NCBI GenBank assembly: GCA_002717385.1
Contig: PBDR01000025.1
Location: 1-64,000, forward strand
Length of the DNA stretch: 64,000 nt
Origin: Chloroflexota bacterium
GTDB lineage: Bacteria > Chloroflexota > Dehalococcoidia > Lucifugimonadales > Lucifugimonadaceae
Direction of reading: 5' to 3'
Positions 1-9,290 of the stretch are shown piece after piece. Position numbers and translations under genes: made by a program. The notes under the pieces are model-generated. The model was not told where the DNA came from. It did no database searches and was given only the letters and a program-made list of their open reading frames with translations. Position 1 is the stretch's first letter, and every line of letters begins with the position of its first letter.

Positions 1-195
1 AATTTGATCTACAAGATCTTGACTATCAAGATAATATCCGTGGAACACAGATTGACTGGGTTTATTTAATGGAAAAACTATTTGAATAAAATCATGATTT
101 TCTTCTATTTCTTTATCTGTAAAAGACCAAATATCTTCAAGGGTTCTTCCTTTGAAATCTTTTCCTTTAAGAGTTAAGAAGTCTTCGTAATTCAC
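1..195 (-). CDS. OGFr-domain-like protein, N-terminal part (runs off the window)
   Basis: An open frame on the minus strand begins with GTG at 195-193, nine bases after the glmS stop, and stays open to the window edge, giving 65 residues. The visible stretch contains the pattern LEDIW-x8-EIEENHDFIQIVFPL, which resembles the conserved core of the opioid growth factor receptor (OGFr) N-terminal domain, a family also found in bacteria as small proteins of unknown function. Position and orientation suggest it is the last gene of the leftward lysA-holB-cmk-plsC-glmS series. No function can be assigned. The start is tentative because no clear ribosome binding site is present and only the N-terminal part is visible. 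Confidence 0.6.
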   Translation of the reverse strand, partial: MNYEDFLTLKGKDFKGRTLEDIWSFTDKEIEENHDFIQIVFPLNKPSQSVFHGYYLDSQDLVDQI

Positions 196-204
196 TGTTT
201 TGTT

Positions 205-2058
205 CTACTCCACCGTAACTGTTTTTGCTAAATTTCTAGGTTTGTCAGGATCAAGATTTAAACTAATCGCTGTATGATAGGCAATAATTTGCAATGCAAT
301 AATAAATAGTATTGGAGATAAAAGATTATTAATTTTTGGAACTACAATTAAATCATCTGATAATGTCCTTAAATCTTTAGAATTACTATCGGTAATTACA
401 AGAGTTTTACTACCCCTAGCTTTAACTTCATTAATAGTTCCTAAATTCTTTTCAAATAATTCATCATCAGGAATTATAAGTATTGTCGGCATTTTTGAAC
501 CTAATAGAGCATTTACTCCATGCTTCATCTCTCCTGCAGGATAACCTTCTGCATGTAAATATGCTATTTCTTTCATTTTTAAAGCACCTTCTAATGCAGT
601 AGAGATATTAATTCCTCTGCCAAGATATAAGATATTAGAATAACCTGACATACTATTGCCTAATTTTTTTATCTCAGTTTCACAATTTAATACTTCAGAA
701 ATAGAAGAAGGTAATATAGAAATATCTTTTATTAGAGAAGAAATTGTGTTCCCAACAGATTTATTTAAATCTAAATTAAAAAAAAGAGCTAATTGTATAA
801 GAGTTACCATAGTAGATGTTAGCGTTTTAGTGGCAGCAACCCCTATCTCTTGTCCCGCTTTAATACGTATGGTAGAGTCAGAAATCCTTGATGCTTCAGT
901 ACCAAAAGATTCAACAATTGAAATAACTTTACATGATTTATTTTTGAAATGTTCTATTGCCGATAATGTATCTGCTGTTTCTCCAGATTGAGTTATAGCT
1001 ATTAATAGTGTTTTATCGTCAATTACCGGATTTCTATATCTTAATTCAGAGGAATTTTCGGCTGAAGAAGCAATTCCTAATATATTTTCAAATATATATG
1101 CTCCATACATTGCAGCATGTAGTGAAGTTCCCATACCAGTAAAAATTATCCTATTAAATTCAGATATATTAATTTCTTTATTATCTATCTCGGGTAATAT
1201 AACAGTATTAGATGAAAAATTTATTCTTCCGGCAATAGATGATTGAATTGAATTTGGCTGTTCATTGATTTCTTTAATCATATAATGTGGATATTCTCCT
1301 TTATCAACATCATATTTATCTACTTCAATTTTTTGGGGAGATCTATCGATTTCTTCTAAATCTGAATTATATAATTTGTAATTTCGATTTGAAATTTTAA
1401 TAATTTCTTGATTCTCTAAATATAAAATTTTATTAGTTCTTGGTAATAAAGCAGATAAATCTGAAGATATATATGTAGCATTATCATCTAAACCAACAAC
1501 TATTCCTCCTGCATTTCCTAATCGTATCCCAATTATTTCTTCAGGATTTGATATTGATATTGCTAAAATAGAAGAATTACCTCTTATTACTTTTTTTAAT
1601 TTCGAAACCGCCTTAAGTAAATTTTCTCCTTTTTTTATTTCATACGAAAGATAATTGGCTATAATTTCACTATCGGTCTGAGATGAAAACCTAATACCTA
1701 AACATTCTAGTTTTTGTTTAATTTCTAAGTAATTTTCTATAATGCCATTATGAACTATTGCTACTGTATTGTCGGAATCTGAATGCGGATGAGAATTATT
1801 TTTTGAAATCTCACCATGTGTTGCCCATCTAGTATGACCAATTCCGATATTTCCATTAAATTTATCGTCTTTTATGCTTTTTGTTAATTTATCAATACTA
1901 GATTTATGTTCCCCAAATTTTGAAATGTTGATATTTCCGACATTATCAATAACTGCAATACCTGCAGAATCATAACCCCTATACTCTAAGGATCTTAACC
2001 CTTTAACAATTATCTGAGCGGCAGAATGTTCTCCAATATATCCATAAATTCCACACAT
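205..2058 (-). CDS. glmS: glutamine--fructose-6-phosphate aminotransferase (isomerizing)
   Basis: Makes glucosamine-6-phosphate from fructose-6-phosphate and glutamine in the cytosol, the first step toward UDP-GlcNAc and cell-envelope amino sugars. The 617-residue product begins MCGIYGYIGE, so Cys2 becomes the N-terminal nucleophile of the glutaminase domain after Met removal. GHTRWATHG and the EYRGYDSAG segment are typical of this Ntn domain. Two SIS sugar-isomerase domains follow (about residues 290-430 and 460-605), and the protein ends in NLAKTVTVE, matching the family's conserved C-terminus with the sugar-binding Lys. Length is normal. It follows plsC by about 20 bp in a leftward series and ends with TAG, which shows that UAG terminates in this genome. 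Confidence 0.97.
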   Translation of the reverse strand: MCGIYGYIGEHSAAQIIVKGLRSLEYRGYDSAGIAVIDNVGNINISKFGEHKSSIDKLTKSIKDDKFNGNIGIGHTRWATHGEISKNNSHPHSDSDNTVAIVHNGIIENYLEIKQKLECLGIRFSSQTDSEIIANYLSYEIKKGENLLKAVSKLKKVIRGNSSILAISISNPEEIIGIRLGNAGGIVVGLDDNATYISSDLSALLPRTNKILYLENQEIIKISNRNYKLYNSDLEEIDRSPQKIEVDKYDVDKGEYPHYMIKEINEQPNSIQSSIAGRINFSSNTVILPEIDNKEINISEFNRIIFTGMGTSLHAAMYGAYIFENILGIASSAENSSELRYRNPVIDDKTLLIAITQSGETADTLSAIEHFKNKSCKVISIVESFGTEASRISDSTIRIKAGQEIGVAATKTLTSTMVTLIQLALFFNLDLNKSVGNTISSLIKDISILPSSISEVLNCETEIKKLGNSMSGYSNILYLGRGINISTALEGALKMKEIAYLHAEGYPAGEMKHGVNALLGSKMPTILIIPDDELFEKNLGTINEVKARGSKTLVITDSNSKDLRTLSDDLIVVPKINNLLSPILFIIALQIIAYHTAISLNLDPDKPRNLAKTVTVE

Positions 2059-2077
2059 ATTTAAATACTTTTCATAA

Positions 2078-2743
2078 TTAATTTATATAAGAAAAATTAA
2101 TATTCTTACTTATCTCATAACTGCCATGATATTTATCTGGTAACTGCATTGCTATTTTTATCATTATTTCGTTTGTAGCTTCATCATAATCTTTTTTCTT
2201 AGAAAAATTTTCTTTTTTTAAAGTAAATGCTTTACCAATATTTATTCTTAATTTTGAAATTGGAGCAAGAACTTTTAATAAATTTTGCAAGTTTTCAGAC
2301 CCAGAAATACCTATTGGTACTATTGGAGTTTCTGTTAATGTAGCAAGTCTAGCAACACCTGATTTTCCTTTCATTAACTTTCCTGTTTTACTTCTTGTAC
2401 CTTCAGGAAATAATATTAAAGCATTACCTTTTTTCAATTGTTTTTCACCCCATCTAAGTGCTCCAATATCACCTTTACCCCTATCAACGGGATACGCTCC
2501 ATATGATCTCAGGAAATTGTTAAGAAAAAGATTATTAAATAATTCTTTTTTTGCTAAAAAATTAGGTCTCCTAGTTATACTTGCTGCAACAATTGCAGGA
2601 TCTATATTTGAAATGTGGTTTGAAACTATCATTACAGGTCCATCCAATGGAATATTTTCTTTTCCTGAAATCTTAATGTCTGAAAAAACAGACAACGTTT
2701 GTTTAAAGGAAAAATTACATATTGAAAATATCCATTGATTCAA
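2078..2743 (-). CDS. plsC: 1-acyl-sn-glycerol-3-phosphate acyltransferase
   Basis: Transfers an acyl group to lysophosphatidic acid to give phosphatidic acid at the inner face of the membrane. The 221-residue protein carries the acyltransferase HX4D motif as NHISNID (His43, Asp48) and the substrate-binding FPEGTRS motif at about residues 112-118. The start is a TTG (2743-2741) that overlaps the cmk stop by 4 bp, implying translational coupling. cmk-plsC adjacency is common in bacteria, which supports both calls. The sequence lacks a long N-terminal membrane anchor, so attachment is probably peripheral or through the hydrophobic segment near residues 35-42 (family knowledge, not tested). Confidence 0.93.
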   Translation of the reverse strand: MNQWIFSICNFSFKQTLSVFSDIKISGKENIPLDGPVMIVSNHISNIDPAIVAASITRRPNFLAKKELFNNLFLNNFLRSYGAYPVDRGKGDIGALRWGEKQLKKGNALILFPEGTRSKTGKLMKGKSGVARLATLTETPIVPIGISGSENLQNLLKVLAPISKLRINIGKAFTLKKENFSKKKDYDEATNEIMIKIAMQLPDKYHGSYEISKNINFSYIN

Positions 2744-3420
2744 ATTTGCTCTCCCTCAATAAATTCCATGATTTTCAAGATAGAATTTTCAAAATCTATC
2801 CGACTAGTATCAATGATAATTGCATCTATAGCTGGTATTAGAGGAGAATCATCTCTCATAGAATCAGTATTATCACGTTCTTTTATCTCTTGTAAAATGT
2901 CTTCAAAAGAAATTTGTGTTTTTAGTTCCGCTAAATCTTTATATCGTCTTTTAGCTCTAATTTCTGGATTTGCAGTAATATAGAACTTATAATCAGCATT
3001 AGGAAGCACCACCGTACCAATATCCCTACCTACCATAACTAAATTATTTCGTAATGCAATATCCCTTTGGTGATCAACCAAAATTTTACGTACATTAGAG
3101 TATTTTGCTATCTGTGAAACTCGACGATCTACTCGCCTTTCCTTTAATTTACTAGTAACATTTTTAGAATTTAAATGCACTTCCCCATCTAGTAAATCAA
3201 AAGAGGAAATTTCTAATTTTTTAGAAACATTAACAATTGATTCCTCATTTGAAGAATCAACATTCATGATTATAGATTGATAGGCTACAAACCTATACAT
3301 TAAACCAGTATCAAGAAATTTATAATTTATACGTTTCGACAATTCTTGTCCCAAAGATGTTTTACCGGATGCAGCAGGTCCATCTATAGAAATATTTTTT
3401 ATAATGTTTTCTTTTGACAA
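2740..3420 (-). CDS. cmk: (d)CMP kinase
   Basis: Phosphorylates CMP and dCMP to the diphosphates using ATP, in pyrimidine nucleotide salvage and RNA turnover. The 226-residue product has the P-loop GPAASGKTS at about residues 14-22, the CMP-binding DTGLMYR segment (YR of the NMP-binding fold) and VGRDIGT, all characteristic of bacterial Cmk. The only in-frame start upstream of the P-loop at a sensible distance is a TTG at 3420, so this gene appears to use UUG. It overlaps plsC by 4 bp and follows holB by about 35 bp. Confidence 0.95.
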   Translation of the reverse strand: MSKENIIKNISIDGPAASGKTSLGQELSKRINYKFLDTGLMYRFVAYQSIIMNVDSSNEESIVNVSKKLEISSFDLLDGEVHLNSKNVTSKLKERRVDRRVSQIAKYSNVRKILVDHQRDIALRNNLVMVGRDIGTVVLPNADYKFYITANPEIRAKRRYKDLAELKTQISFEDILQEIKERDNTDSMRDDSPLIPAIDAIIIDTSRIDFENSILKIMEFIEGEQI

Positions 3421-3455
3421 AATATCTTTTAATAAATTTGTTGTACCTATAATAA

Positions 3456-4535
3456 TTATTCTGTATTTATATTATGATCATTAACATATGGTAATTCTAA
3501 TATCAGAACATCCAAAGCAAGATTAGGAGAAACGTTTTTCTCTAGATTTTCTCGAGTGTAAATAATTTTATTAATTGAACTAACAATCTCTTCGATTCTC
3601 AATTGATCTAAATATTTTTTATATTCAAAAATATTTTCTCTAAATAAGATATATTCCCCCAATTGATTTTTTAACAATGCTAAATCTCTAAACCAATCTA
3701 CCCAACCATCTAATTCAGCATATACCTCATTTCTATTGTTTCTAAATTGAATTGAAAGCTTCCTAGAATAATTAAGCCGTTGTTCTATAGAGCTAGAAAT
3801 AACATCCATTATTCTACTGAATAATTGATTATATGAATCAAGAAGAATTTCGTCATTTACCGCTGAAATAGCCCATCCTGGACAACCTTTAGAAAATCTA
3901 GCTATAGTTTTAGATTTTTCATGATTTACATTAAATTTTTTTTCTACCATCTCTGAAATAGAATTACTATTGACTCTGACTAAGTTAATTAATTGACAAC
4001 GTGAAACGATTGTTTCGGGAATTTGATCAATTAAATCTGTGGTTAAAATAAAATAATTATTTTCAAAAGGTTCTTCAAGTATTTTTAAAAACGAATTTGC
4101 TGCTTCGTTAGTCATATTGTGACAATCCTGAATAATAAAAACTTTTGATTTACTCTCAAAGGGTTTAATTGAAGTTTCACGTTTTATATTTTTTATATGC
4201 TCTATGGAAATATTTATTTTAGATACAATTTTTTTTCCATTTAAAATGTATGGAGTATCTATATTGAACAATCTGATATCTGAATTTAAGCCTCTGATAA
4301 TCCTTTGAGCTTTATCATCTTTTTGAATATCAATAATTTGATCTTGTGATTTTTCTTCATCTGGATAAAGATTAATTAAACATGCTAAATCAAATGCAAG
4401 AGTAGTCTTTCCAACTCTTGATGGTCCAACTATTAAATTCGCGTGAGGTAGTTGGTTTTTTTGTGCCGATTTTAAAAAAAAATTGATAGCCTCATCATGG
4501 CCAAAAGTACTCCATCCAAAAAAAATTTGACTCAA
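3456..4535 (-). CDS. holB: DNA polymerase III delta-prime subunit-like AAA+ protein
   Basis: Probable clamp-loader subunit that helps load the sliding clamp during replication. The 359-residue protein has a Walker A motif GPSRVGKTT (about residues 37-45), a NEAANSFLKILEEP segment diagnostic of delta-prime/tau-gamma proteins, and the sensor-1/arginine-finger region with SRC (ETIVSRCQ). The four-cysteine zinc module found in many DnaX and HolB proteins is not evident in the expected region, so the protein looks like a zinc-less delta-prime. It sits 5 bp downstream of lysA and upstream of cmk in the leftward run. The distinction from a short DnaX paralogue rests on length and lack of a zinc module. 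Confidence 0.85.
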   Translation of the reverse strand: MSQIFFGWSTFGHDEAINFFLKSAQKNQLPHANLIVGPSRVGKTTLAFDLACLINLYPDEEKSQDQIIDIQKDDKAQRIIRGLNSDIRLFNIDTPYILNGKKIVSKINISIEHIKNIKRETSIKPFESKSKVFIIQDCHNMTNEAANSFLKILEEPFENNYFILTTDLIDQIPETIVSRCQLINLVRVNSNSISEMVEKKFNVNHEKSKTIARFSKGCPGWAISAVNDEILLDSYNQLFSRIMDVISSSIEQRLNYSRKLSIQFRNNRNEVYAELDGWVDWFRDLALLKNQLGEYILFRENIFEYKKYLDQLRIEEIVSSINKIIYTRENLEKNVSPNLALDVLILELPYVNDHNINTE

Positions 4536-4540
4536 AATAA

Positions 4541-5878
4541 TTAATCTATATTTAAACTAGTTTCCAATAAATCTTTATATGTTTCTCTACGCTTAATCAA
4601 TTTAGGTACTCCATTATTAACTAGTACTACTGCAGGTCGGACCTGCATATTATAATTACTAGACATACCTATACAGTAAGCTCCAGAAGATGGTAATGCC
4701 AATAAATCACCGCTACTAAGTTCAGGTAAAAAAACATCTCTTGCAAGTATGTCTCCAGATTCACAAAATTTTCCTGCAACAGTAACTTTATTATCCCATT
4801 TATGGTTAATCTTCCCTACTGGAATTACAGAATACTGAGAACCATAGATCGCAGGTCTAATATTATCACCCATACCTCCATCCACCGAAACATAGGTCCG
4901 TACATCAGGTATTTCTTTTATAGCCCCTACACTATAGATAGCTACCCCGGATCGTCCCACTATGGCTCTACCAGGTTCAACTATTAGTTCGGGATAATCA
5001 AATTTATATTTATCGCAACCTTTTTTTACTGATTCAGAAATAATTCTCGCATAATCAGAAATTTTAGGAGGCAATTCATTTGTGACATAACCTATCGCAA
5101 ATCCTCCGCCTGGGCTAAATCTACGTAAATTTAACCCATAAAGGTCTCTCATTCGTGAAGAAAAAGTGATTACATAATCTATAGCTTGTTGATAAGGATC
5201 AAGTTCAAAAATTGGAGACCCAAGATGAAAATGAACTCCCAATAAATCAAAAAAATCTAACTTCATTATTTGGCTTATTGCTTTCTCTGCATCACCTGTT
5301 TCAATAGAAAATCCAAATTTTGAATCCAATATACCAGTAGTAGTTAATAGATGGGTATGGGGATCTATACTAGGAGAAACTCTTATCATAACTTTTTGTT
5401 TTTTTGATTTACTTTTAAGAATTTTATCTAAAAGAAAAATCTCATGAAAAGAATCTATCGTTATTGTTTCAATACCATATTCGATTGCCTCAATTAATTC
5501 ATGCTCACTTTTATTGTTTCCATGAAAATTAATTCGATTAGCGGGGAAATTTGAAGCAATCGCAATCGCTAGTTCTCCTCCTGTAACTACATCAATATGC
5601 AATCCCTCTTCATCAATTATTCTATTGACCGATGGATTTGAAAATGCTTTAGTAGAATATTCAATTTTTACATCTTCATAACAATGACTAAATTCTCGAA
5701 TGAAATCTTTGCAAATTAATCTTATAGTTTCTTCATCATAGATATATAACGGTGTTCCAAATTCTTCAGCCAAATTATGTAAATCACATCCACCAATAGA
5801 TAATCGACCTTGAGTTACTCTAGAGGTTAATGGCAAAATTTCCATTTCAGGAAAATTTTTTGTAAATTTATGTTCCAA
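4541..5878 (-). CDS. lysA: diaminopimelate decarboxylase
   Basis: PLP enzyme that decarboxylates meso-diaminopimelate to L-lysine, the last lysine step. The 445-residue protein has the PLP lysine in YSTKAFSNP (Lys77), the HFHLGSPIFE segment, the phosphate-binding EPGRAIVG loop and the CESGDILARD motif with the second-subunit catalytic Cys. Together these separate it from arginine/ornithine decarboxylases of the same fold. It is the first gene of the leftward series and is divergent from selD. The intergenic region holds possible -10 elements but no clear attenuator. lysC is present about 8 kb away in the same window. Confidence 0.96.
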   Translation of the reverse strand: MEHKFTKNFPEMEILPLTSRVTQGRLSIGGCDLHNLAEEFGTPLYIYDEETIRLICKDFIREFSHCYEDVKIEYSTKAFSNPSVNRIIDEEGLHIDVVTGGELAIAIASNFPANRINFHGNNKSEHELIEAIEYGIETITIDSFHEIFLLDKILKSKSKKQKVMIRVSPSIDPHTHLLTTTGILDSKFGFSIETGDAEKAISQIMKLDFFDLLGVHFHLGSPIFELDPYQQAIDYVITFSSRMRDLYGLNLRRFSPGGGFAIGYVTNELPPKISDYARIISESVKKGCDKYKFDYPELIVEPGRAIVGRSGVAIYSVGAIKEIPDVRTYVSVDGGMGDNIRPAIYGSQYSVIPVGKINHKWDNKVTVAGKFCESGDILARDVFLPELSSGDLLALPSSGAYCIGMSSNYNMQVRPAVVLVNNGVPKLIKRRETYKDLLETSLNID

Positions 5879-5990
5879 TTAAAACTCTTTTATTTTTTTT
5901 ATTATTATTTCATTAATACAATTGTATAAAATGTAATAAATAATTATCGAACTTCAAAGGAAAATTTTATTCCTTAGGAAATTTAATTTT

Positions 5991-7049
5991 ATGAACAAGA
6001 AAAATATTAGATTGACCCAATTAGCATCATCTGCTGGTTGAGCTGGTAAGCTCAGTCAGAGCGAGCTTAAAGGTATTTTGAGCAAACTTTCATCTATAGA
6101 AAGCGATGACAATATATTATTGGACCATAAAACTGGAGATGATGCAGCTATCTATAAAATTAATAGCCAGATTTCTTTAGTTTTAACTTTAGATTTTTTT
6201 GCTCCAATCGTTGATGATGGATATACATATGGTGAAATTGCCGCAGCAAATTCGTTATCAGACGTTTATGCTGTAGGTGGAAAACCTGTTGTGGCTTTGA
6301 ATATTGCAGCATTTCCAAGAAACTTACCTAAAGAAATCATTTCATCAATTTTAGAAGGAGGATTCTCAAAAGCCAAAGAAGCAAATACTTCTATTGTAGG
6401 AGGTCATACAATAGATGATAATGAACCAAAGTATGGTTTAGCTGTTACTGGTTTTGTAAAAACAGGAAAACAAATTACAAATGCATTAGCAAAAACTGGT
6501 GATTTATTACTCTTAACTAAACCAATAGGTACTGGAATAATTACAACAGCTTTAAAAAATCATAAAAATTTCTTAAAACAAAATGATTTAAATATCGCCA
6601 TTGATTCCATGAAGAAACTTAATAATTTAGCATGTGATGTGATGAATCTATACAATATTAAATCTGCAACTGATATCACAGGATTTGGTTTATTAGGACA
6701 CTTAGACCAAATGATGAAATCAAGTAATAAATCTGCAATAATTTGGAATAATAAAATTCCTGTTTTTTCAGGTTCAAAAGATTTACTTAAAAAAGATATT
6801 TACCCTGCTGGGACTATAAGGAATCTTGAATATTTAGAAAAATATATTGATTTCCCTTCAAATTTATCTCCTCTTGAAAAAAAATTGTTGGCCGACCCAC
6901 AAACTTCTGGAGGTATGTTGATGGCTGTACCAGAAAAAACCTTAAATAAAGTGACCGATTTTCTAGAAAATAATGACTCAAAAAAAATTGAAGTAATTGG
7001 GGAAGTCACTGAACAAAAAAATTACTCGATTTCTATACATAAAAGTTAA
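5991..7049 (+). CDS. selD: selenide, water dikinase, selenocysteine-containing
   Basis: Makes selenophosphate from selenide and ATP, the selenium donor for Sec-tRNA and selenouridine. From ATG 5991 the frame reads RLTQLASSAG, an in-frame TGA at 6039-6041, AGKLSQSEL and then continues without break to TAA, giving 352 residues, the normal SelD length. The TGA falls at residue 17, the catalytic Cys/Sec position of the family, and the conserved Lys20 follows. Further SelD signatures are TGDDAAIY, SDVYAVGGKP, GGHTIDD and ADPQTSGG. Starting at the internal TTG 6078 would remove the active site, so the upstream start with UGA decoding is preferred. A hairpin just after the UGA supports recoding. The second active-site cysteine seen in E. 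coli (GCGCK) is Gly19 here. The gene is divergent from lysA and nearly abuts mazG at its 3' end. Confidence 0.93.
6039..6069 (+). promoter_or_regulatory. UGA selenocysteine codon and candidate bacterial SECIS hairpin in selD
   Basis: Five bases after the TGA, TAAGCTC (6047-6053) and GAGCTTA (6063-6069) form a perfect 7-bp stem around the 9-base loop AGTCAGAGC. Bacterial SECIS elements lie directly 3' of the recoded UGA and usually carry a guanine among the first loop bases; the second loop base here is G. The UGA-to-loop spacing of 12 bases is on the short side. An overlapping weaker hairpin, GAGC (6040-6043) with GCTC (6050-6053), could compete. Function is inferred from position and shape. 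Confidence 0.75.
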
Positions 7050-7052
7050 AAC

Positions 7053-7793
7053 TTATTTTCCAACATCCCATAATTCTTCCAGTTTTTCCTTTGGAAGTTC
7101 ATCTATAGGAATCTCTGTCTTTTTTTCAATAGATATAATTTTATCTCTTAATTTGAGTGTTTCATTCTTAAGTAATATCTCAGGATCGAAACCTAATTCA
7201 AAAATTTCCCTAGTTAACATCAAAAGTTTTTTGCCAGCATTAATTTCTTTATTAATATCCTCATCAAATTCATATAATTTCCTTGATGGTATACCTGAAT
7301 TTAATGCTCTTTTCTGAATCTCAGTAGCAAAAGCTAATGCAGGCATGGATTTTGGAATGCTAGAAACAATTGACCTAAACCCGATAGATTCTTTTCTTTT
7401 AAAATATTCCCATTTTTTTTCCACATCAATATCAGTTTTTATATCATGATCTATATCTTTTTCAAAAACATGAGGGTGTCTCCCTATCATTTTTTTTGAA
7501 ATTCTATTACAAACATCAGAAATATCAAATGGGCTTGATCTCATCAATATCTCTGAATGAAATACAATTTGCAATAAAATATCGCCTAATTCCTCCAAAA
7601 CACCCTCAACATTTTCATCATCTATCGCTTCAAAAAGTTCATATGTCTCTTCCAATAATTGTGGAGCTAAAGATTTATGATTTTGTTTAATATCCCATGG
7701 ACAACCTTCAGGTCCCGTTAATTTTTTTATAATCATTACTAATTCATAAAATTTTTCTTTTATTTTTGTGTCATTGGAACAGTTATTTGTCAT
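7053..7793 (-). CDS. mazG: nucleoside triphosphate pyrophosphohydrolase MazG
   Basis: Hydrolyses (d)NTPs to monophosphate and pyrophosphate, a house-cleaning role. The 246-residue product shows GPEGCPWDIKQNHKSL followed by EETYELFEAI and EELGDILLQIVFHSEI, the duplicated EEXXE/EXXD metal-binding helices of the MazG fold, and a second MazG repeat in the C-terminal half (WEYFKRKE onward). Length is typical of the two-domain type. It converges on selD with a 3-bp gap, leaving no room for a separate terminator. Confidence 0.95.
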   Translation of the reverse strand: MTNNCSNDTKIKEKFYELVMIIKKLTGPEGCPWDIKQNHKSLAPQLLEETYELFEAIDDENVEGVLEELGDILLQIVFHSEILMRSSPFDISDVCNRISKKMIGRHPHVFEKDIDHDIKTDIDVEKKWEYFKRKESIGFRSIVSSIPKSMPALAFATEIQKRALNSGIPSRKLYEFDEDINKEINAGKKLLMLTREIFELGFDPEILLKNETLKLRDKIISIEKKTEIPIDELPKEKLEELWDVGK

Positions 7794-7839
7794 AGTTTAA
7801 AAACAACCTTTTTTGATAGACTTTTTTATTATTAAAATT

Positions 7840-8538
7840 ATGCTAATAAGTATGATAAAGATCAAAAATATTATTGTCACAATAATTTACTTATCGTTGC
7901 CAGTATCATTGATAACTGCGAATGCAACATATTTAATTAATTCAAATTGGTTATATAGTTATAATTGGAACAGAAATAATATTCCAGAGTCGACAAATTT
8001 ATCAATAGATGATTTAAATTTCATTTCAAACAAAATTAAAACTTATTTTTCTGACAACAGTGAAAGATTAGATATCAAAATCAAGGTTAATGGGTATGAG
8101 AATTCTATATATAATGAAAAAGAAATAATACATATGATTGATGTAAAAAATTTAATAAAATTTGTTTACATGATCTCTATTTTCACTACAGTAATTTTAA
8201 TACTATCTATAATTTCACTAATATATTTTTTAAAAGAAAATTCATATAAATTATTATCATCAACCATAAAAATTTCTTTCTTGATATTTGGTTCCATTGT
8301 ATCAATTTTTATATTAGCTTCAATAACAAATTTCACATGGGTATTCACTAAATTTCATATGTTATCTTTTAGTAATGACCTTTGGATTTTAGATCCAAAA
8401 AAGGACATGTTAATTATGATGTTTCCAGAAAGATTTTTTTTAGAAACAACTCTGTTAATCGGTCTCTTCACTATATGCGAATATATAGCAATTTGGTTTG
8501 GGTTTCATATTAACAGTATTTATAAGAAATTAGATTAA
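7840..8538 (+). CDS. DUF1461 / TIGR01906-like integral membrane protein
   Basis: Predicted membrane protein of unknown function. Several hydrophobic segments are visible: one near the N-terminus (residues about 5-25), two in the middle (near residues 105-130 and 140-170) and one near the C-terminus. An extracytoplasmic loop between the first and second carries NEKEIIHMIDV, and later FHMLSFSNDLWILDP and MMFPERFF recur in DUF1461 proteins. The start is uncertain: ATG 7840 (MLISMIKIKN) or ATG 7852 (MIKIKNIIV) both precede the first membrane segment, and an upstream TTG at 7813 is less likely. The 3' end overlaps the convergent HAD gene by 9 bp. Confidence 0.75.
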   Translation: MLISMIKIKNIIVTIIYLSLPVSLITANATYLINSNWLYSYNWNRNNIPESTNLSIDDLNFISNKIKTYFSDNSERLDIKIKVNGYENSIYNEKEIIHMIDVKNLIKFVYMISIFTTVILILSIISLIYFLKENSYKLLSSTIKISFLIFGSIVSIFILASITNFTWVFTKFHMLSFSNDLWILDPKKDMLIMMFPERFFLETTLLIGLFTICEYIAIWFGFHINSIYKKLD

Positions 8539-9288
8539 TGATTTTTCTTTCCATTTTCTAACAATATCTGGAAATTCTGATAATTGAGAAATTGAATAAT
8601 CTGGTGAAACAATAGGGTCACGATCATCTAACCCAGAAATCCAAGTCGTAACCATTCCAGTTTGATTTGCTCCTAAAATATCGGTAAGTAAATTATCTCC
8701 TATGTGCATACAATTATTTGTCTTTACATTCATAACTTGTAGTGTTTCTAAAAAAATTCTCTTCGCAGGTTTAGCTAAACATTTCTCATTAGAAAACGTT
8801 ATTGCAGAAAAATAATCTAAAATATTTTCGGAAATAAACCATTGCTTATAAGTTTCTGGGGATGTTAATCCTGTATTAGAAATGAGACCAATTTTAAAAC
8901 CTAAATTTTTAATTTCTTTAAGTACTGGTATTGAATCATCATAAACATATGGAGGGATTTCTAAAAATGCAGAATCGATTAAAATTCCAATATCCTTAAC
9001 AGCATCCATTCCTATACGATTTATAATCCCTGGTGACATTAAACTTAAGGCCTGTCCAACCCTATCAAAATAATTCATATCTATACCCAAATTATGTTGA
9101 GAATTAATTTTGGTAGCAGTAGCTTTAAAGCATTTTTTGATAGTACCCAATGATATATCTTCATTATATTGTAATAGTTTTTTTTGGGTTAATTCCGATC
9201 TCAATAAATTACGATCCAATGATTGACTTCCACCATCTAATTCACCAATTAAAGTCAACCATAAATCAAATGTAACCCCATAAATCAT
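8530..9288 (-). CDS. HAD-superfamily hydrolase
   Basis: Likely a small-molecule phosphatase of the haloacid-dehalogenase superfamily. The 252-residue protein starts MIYGVTFDLWLTLI, motif I with the nucleophile Asp8 in the form DxWxT. LISNTG provides motif II, KPAKRIF the motif III lysine and HIGDNLLTDILGA the motif IV acidic residues. The helical cap between motifs I and II is of the C1 type. The DxWxT form is common in phosphatases of pyrimidine or sugar phosphates, but the substrate cannot be told. It starts 2 bp after the apt stop, so the two are probably co-transcribed, which hints at a nucleotide-related role. Confidence 0.85.
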   Translation of the reverse strand: MIYGVTFDLWLTLIGELDGGSQSLDRNLLRSELTQKKLLQYNEDISLGTIKKCFKATATKINSQHNLGIDMNYFDRVGQALSLMSPGIINRIGMDAVKDIGILIDSAFLEIPPYVYDDSIPVLKEIKNLGFKIGLISNTGLTSPETYKQWFISENILDYFSAITFSNEKCLAKPAKRIFLETLQVMNVKTNNCMHIGDNLLTDILGANQTGMVTTWISGLDDRDPIVSPDYSISQLSEFPDIVRKWKEKSLI

Positions 9289-9290
9289 CT

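Noticed and set aside
656-991. Plus-strand frame inside glmS
   Set aside because: It is an antisense shadow of a strongly conserved gene, with no recognisable domain.
6078-7049. selD starting at the internal TTG 6078
   Set aside because: It removes the glycine-rich active-site segment with residue 17 and Lys20; the upstream frame with UGA as Sec restores normal length and motifs.
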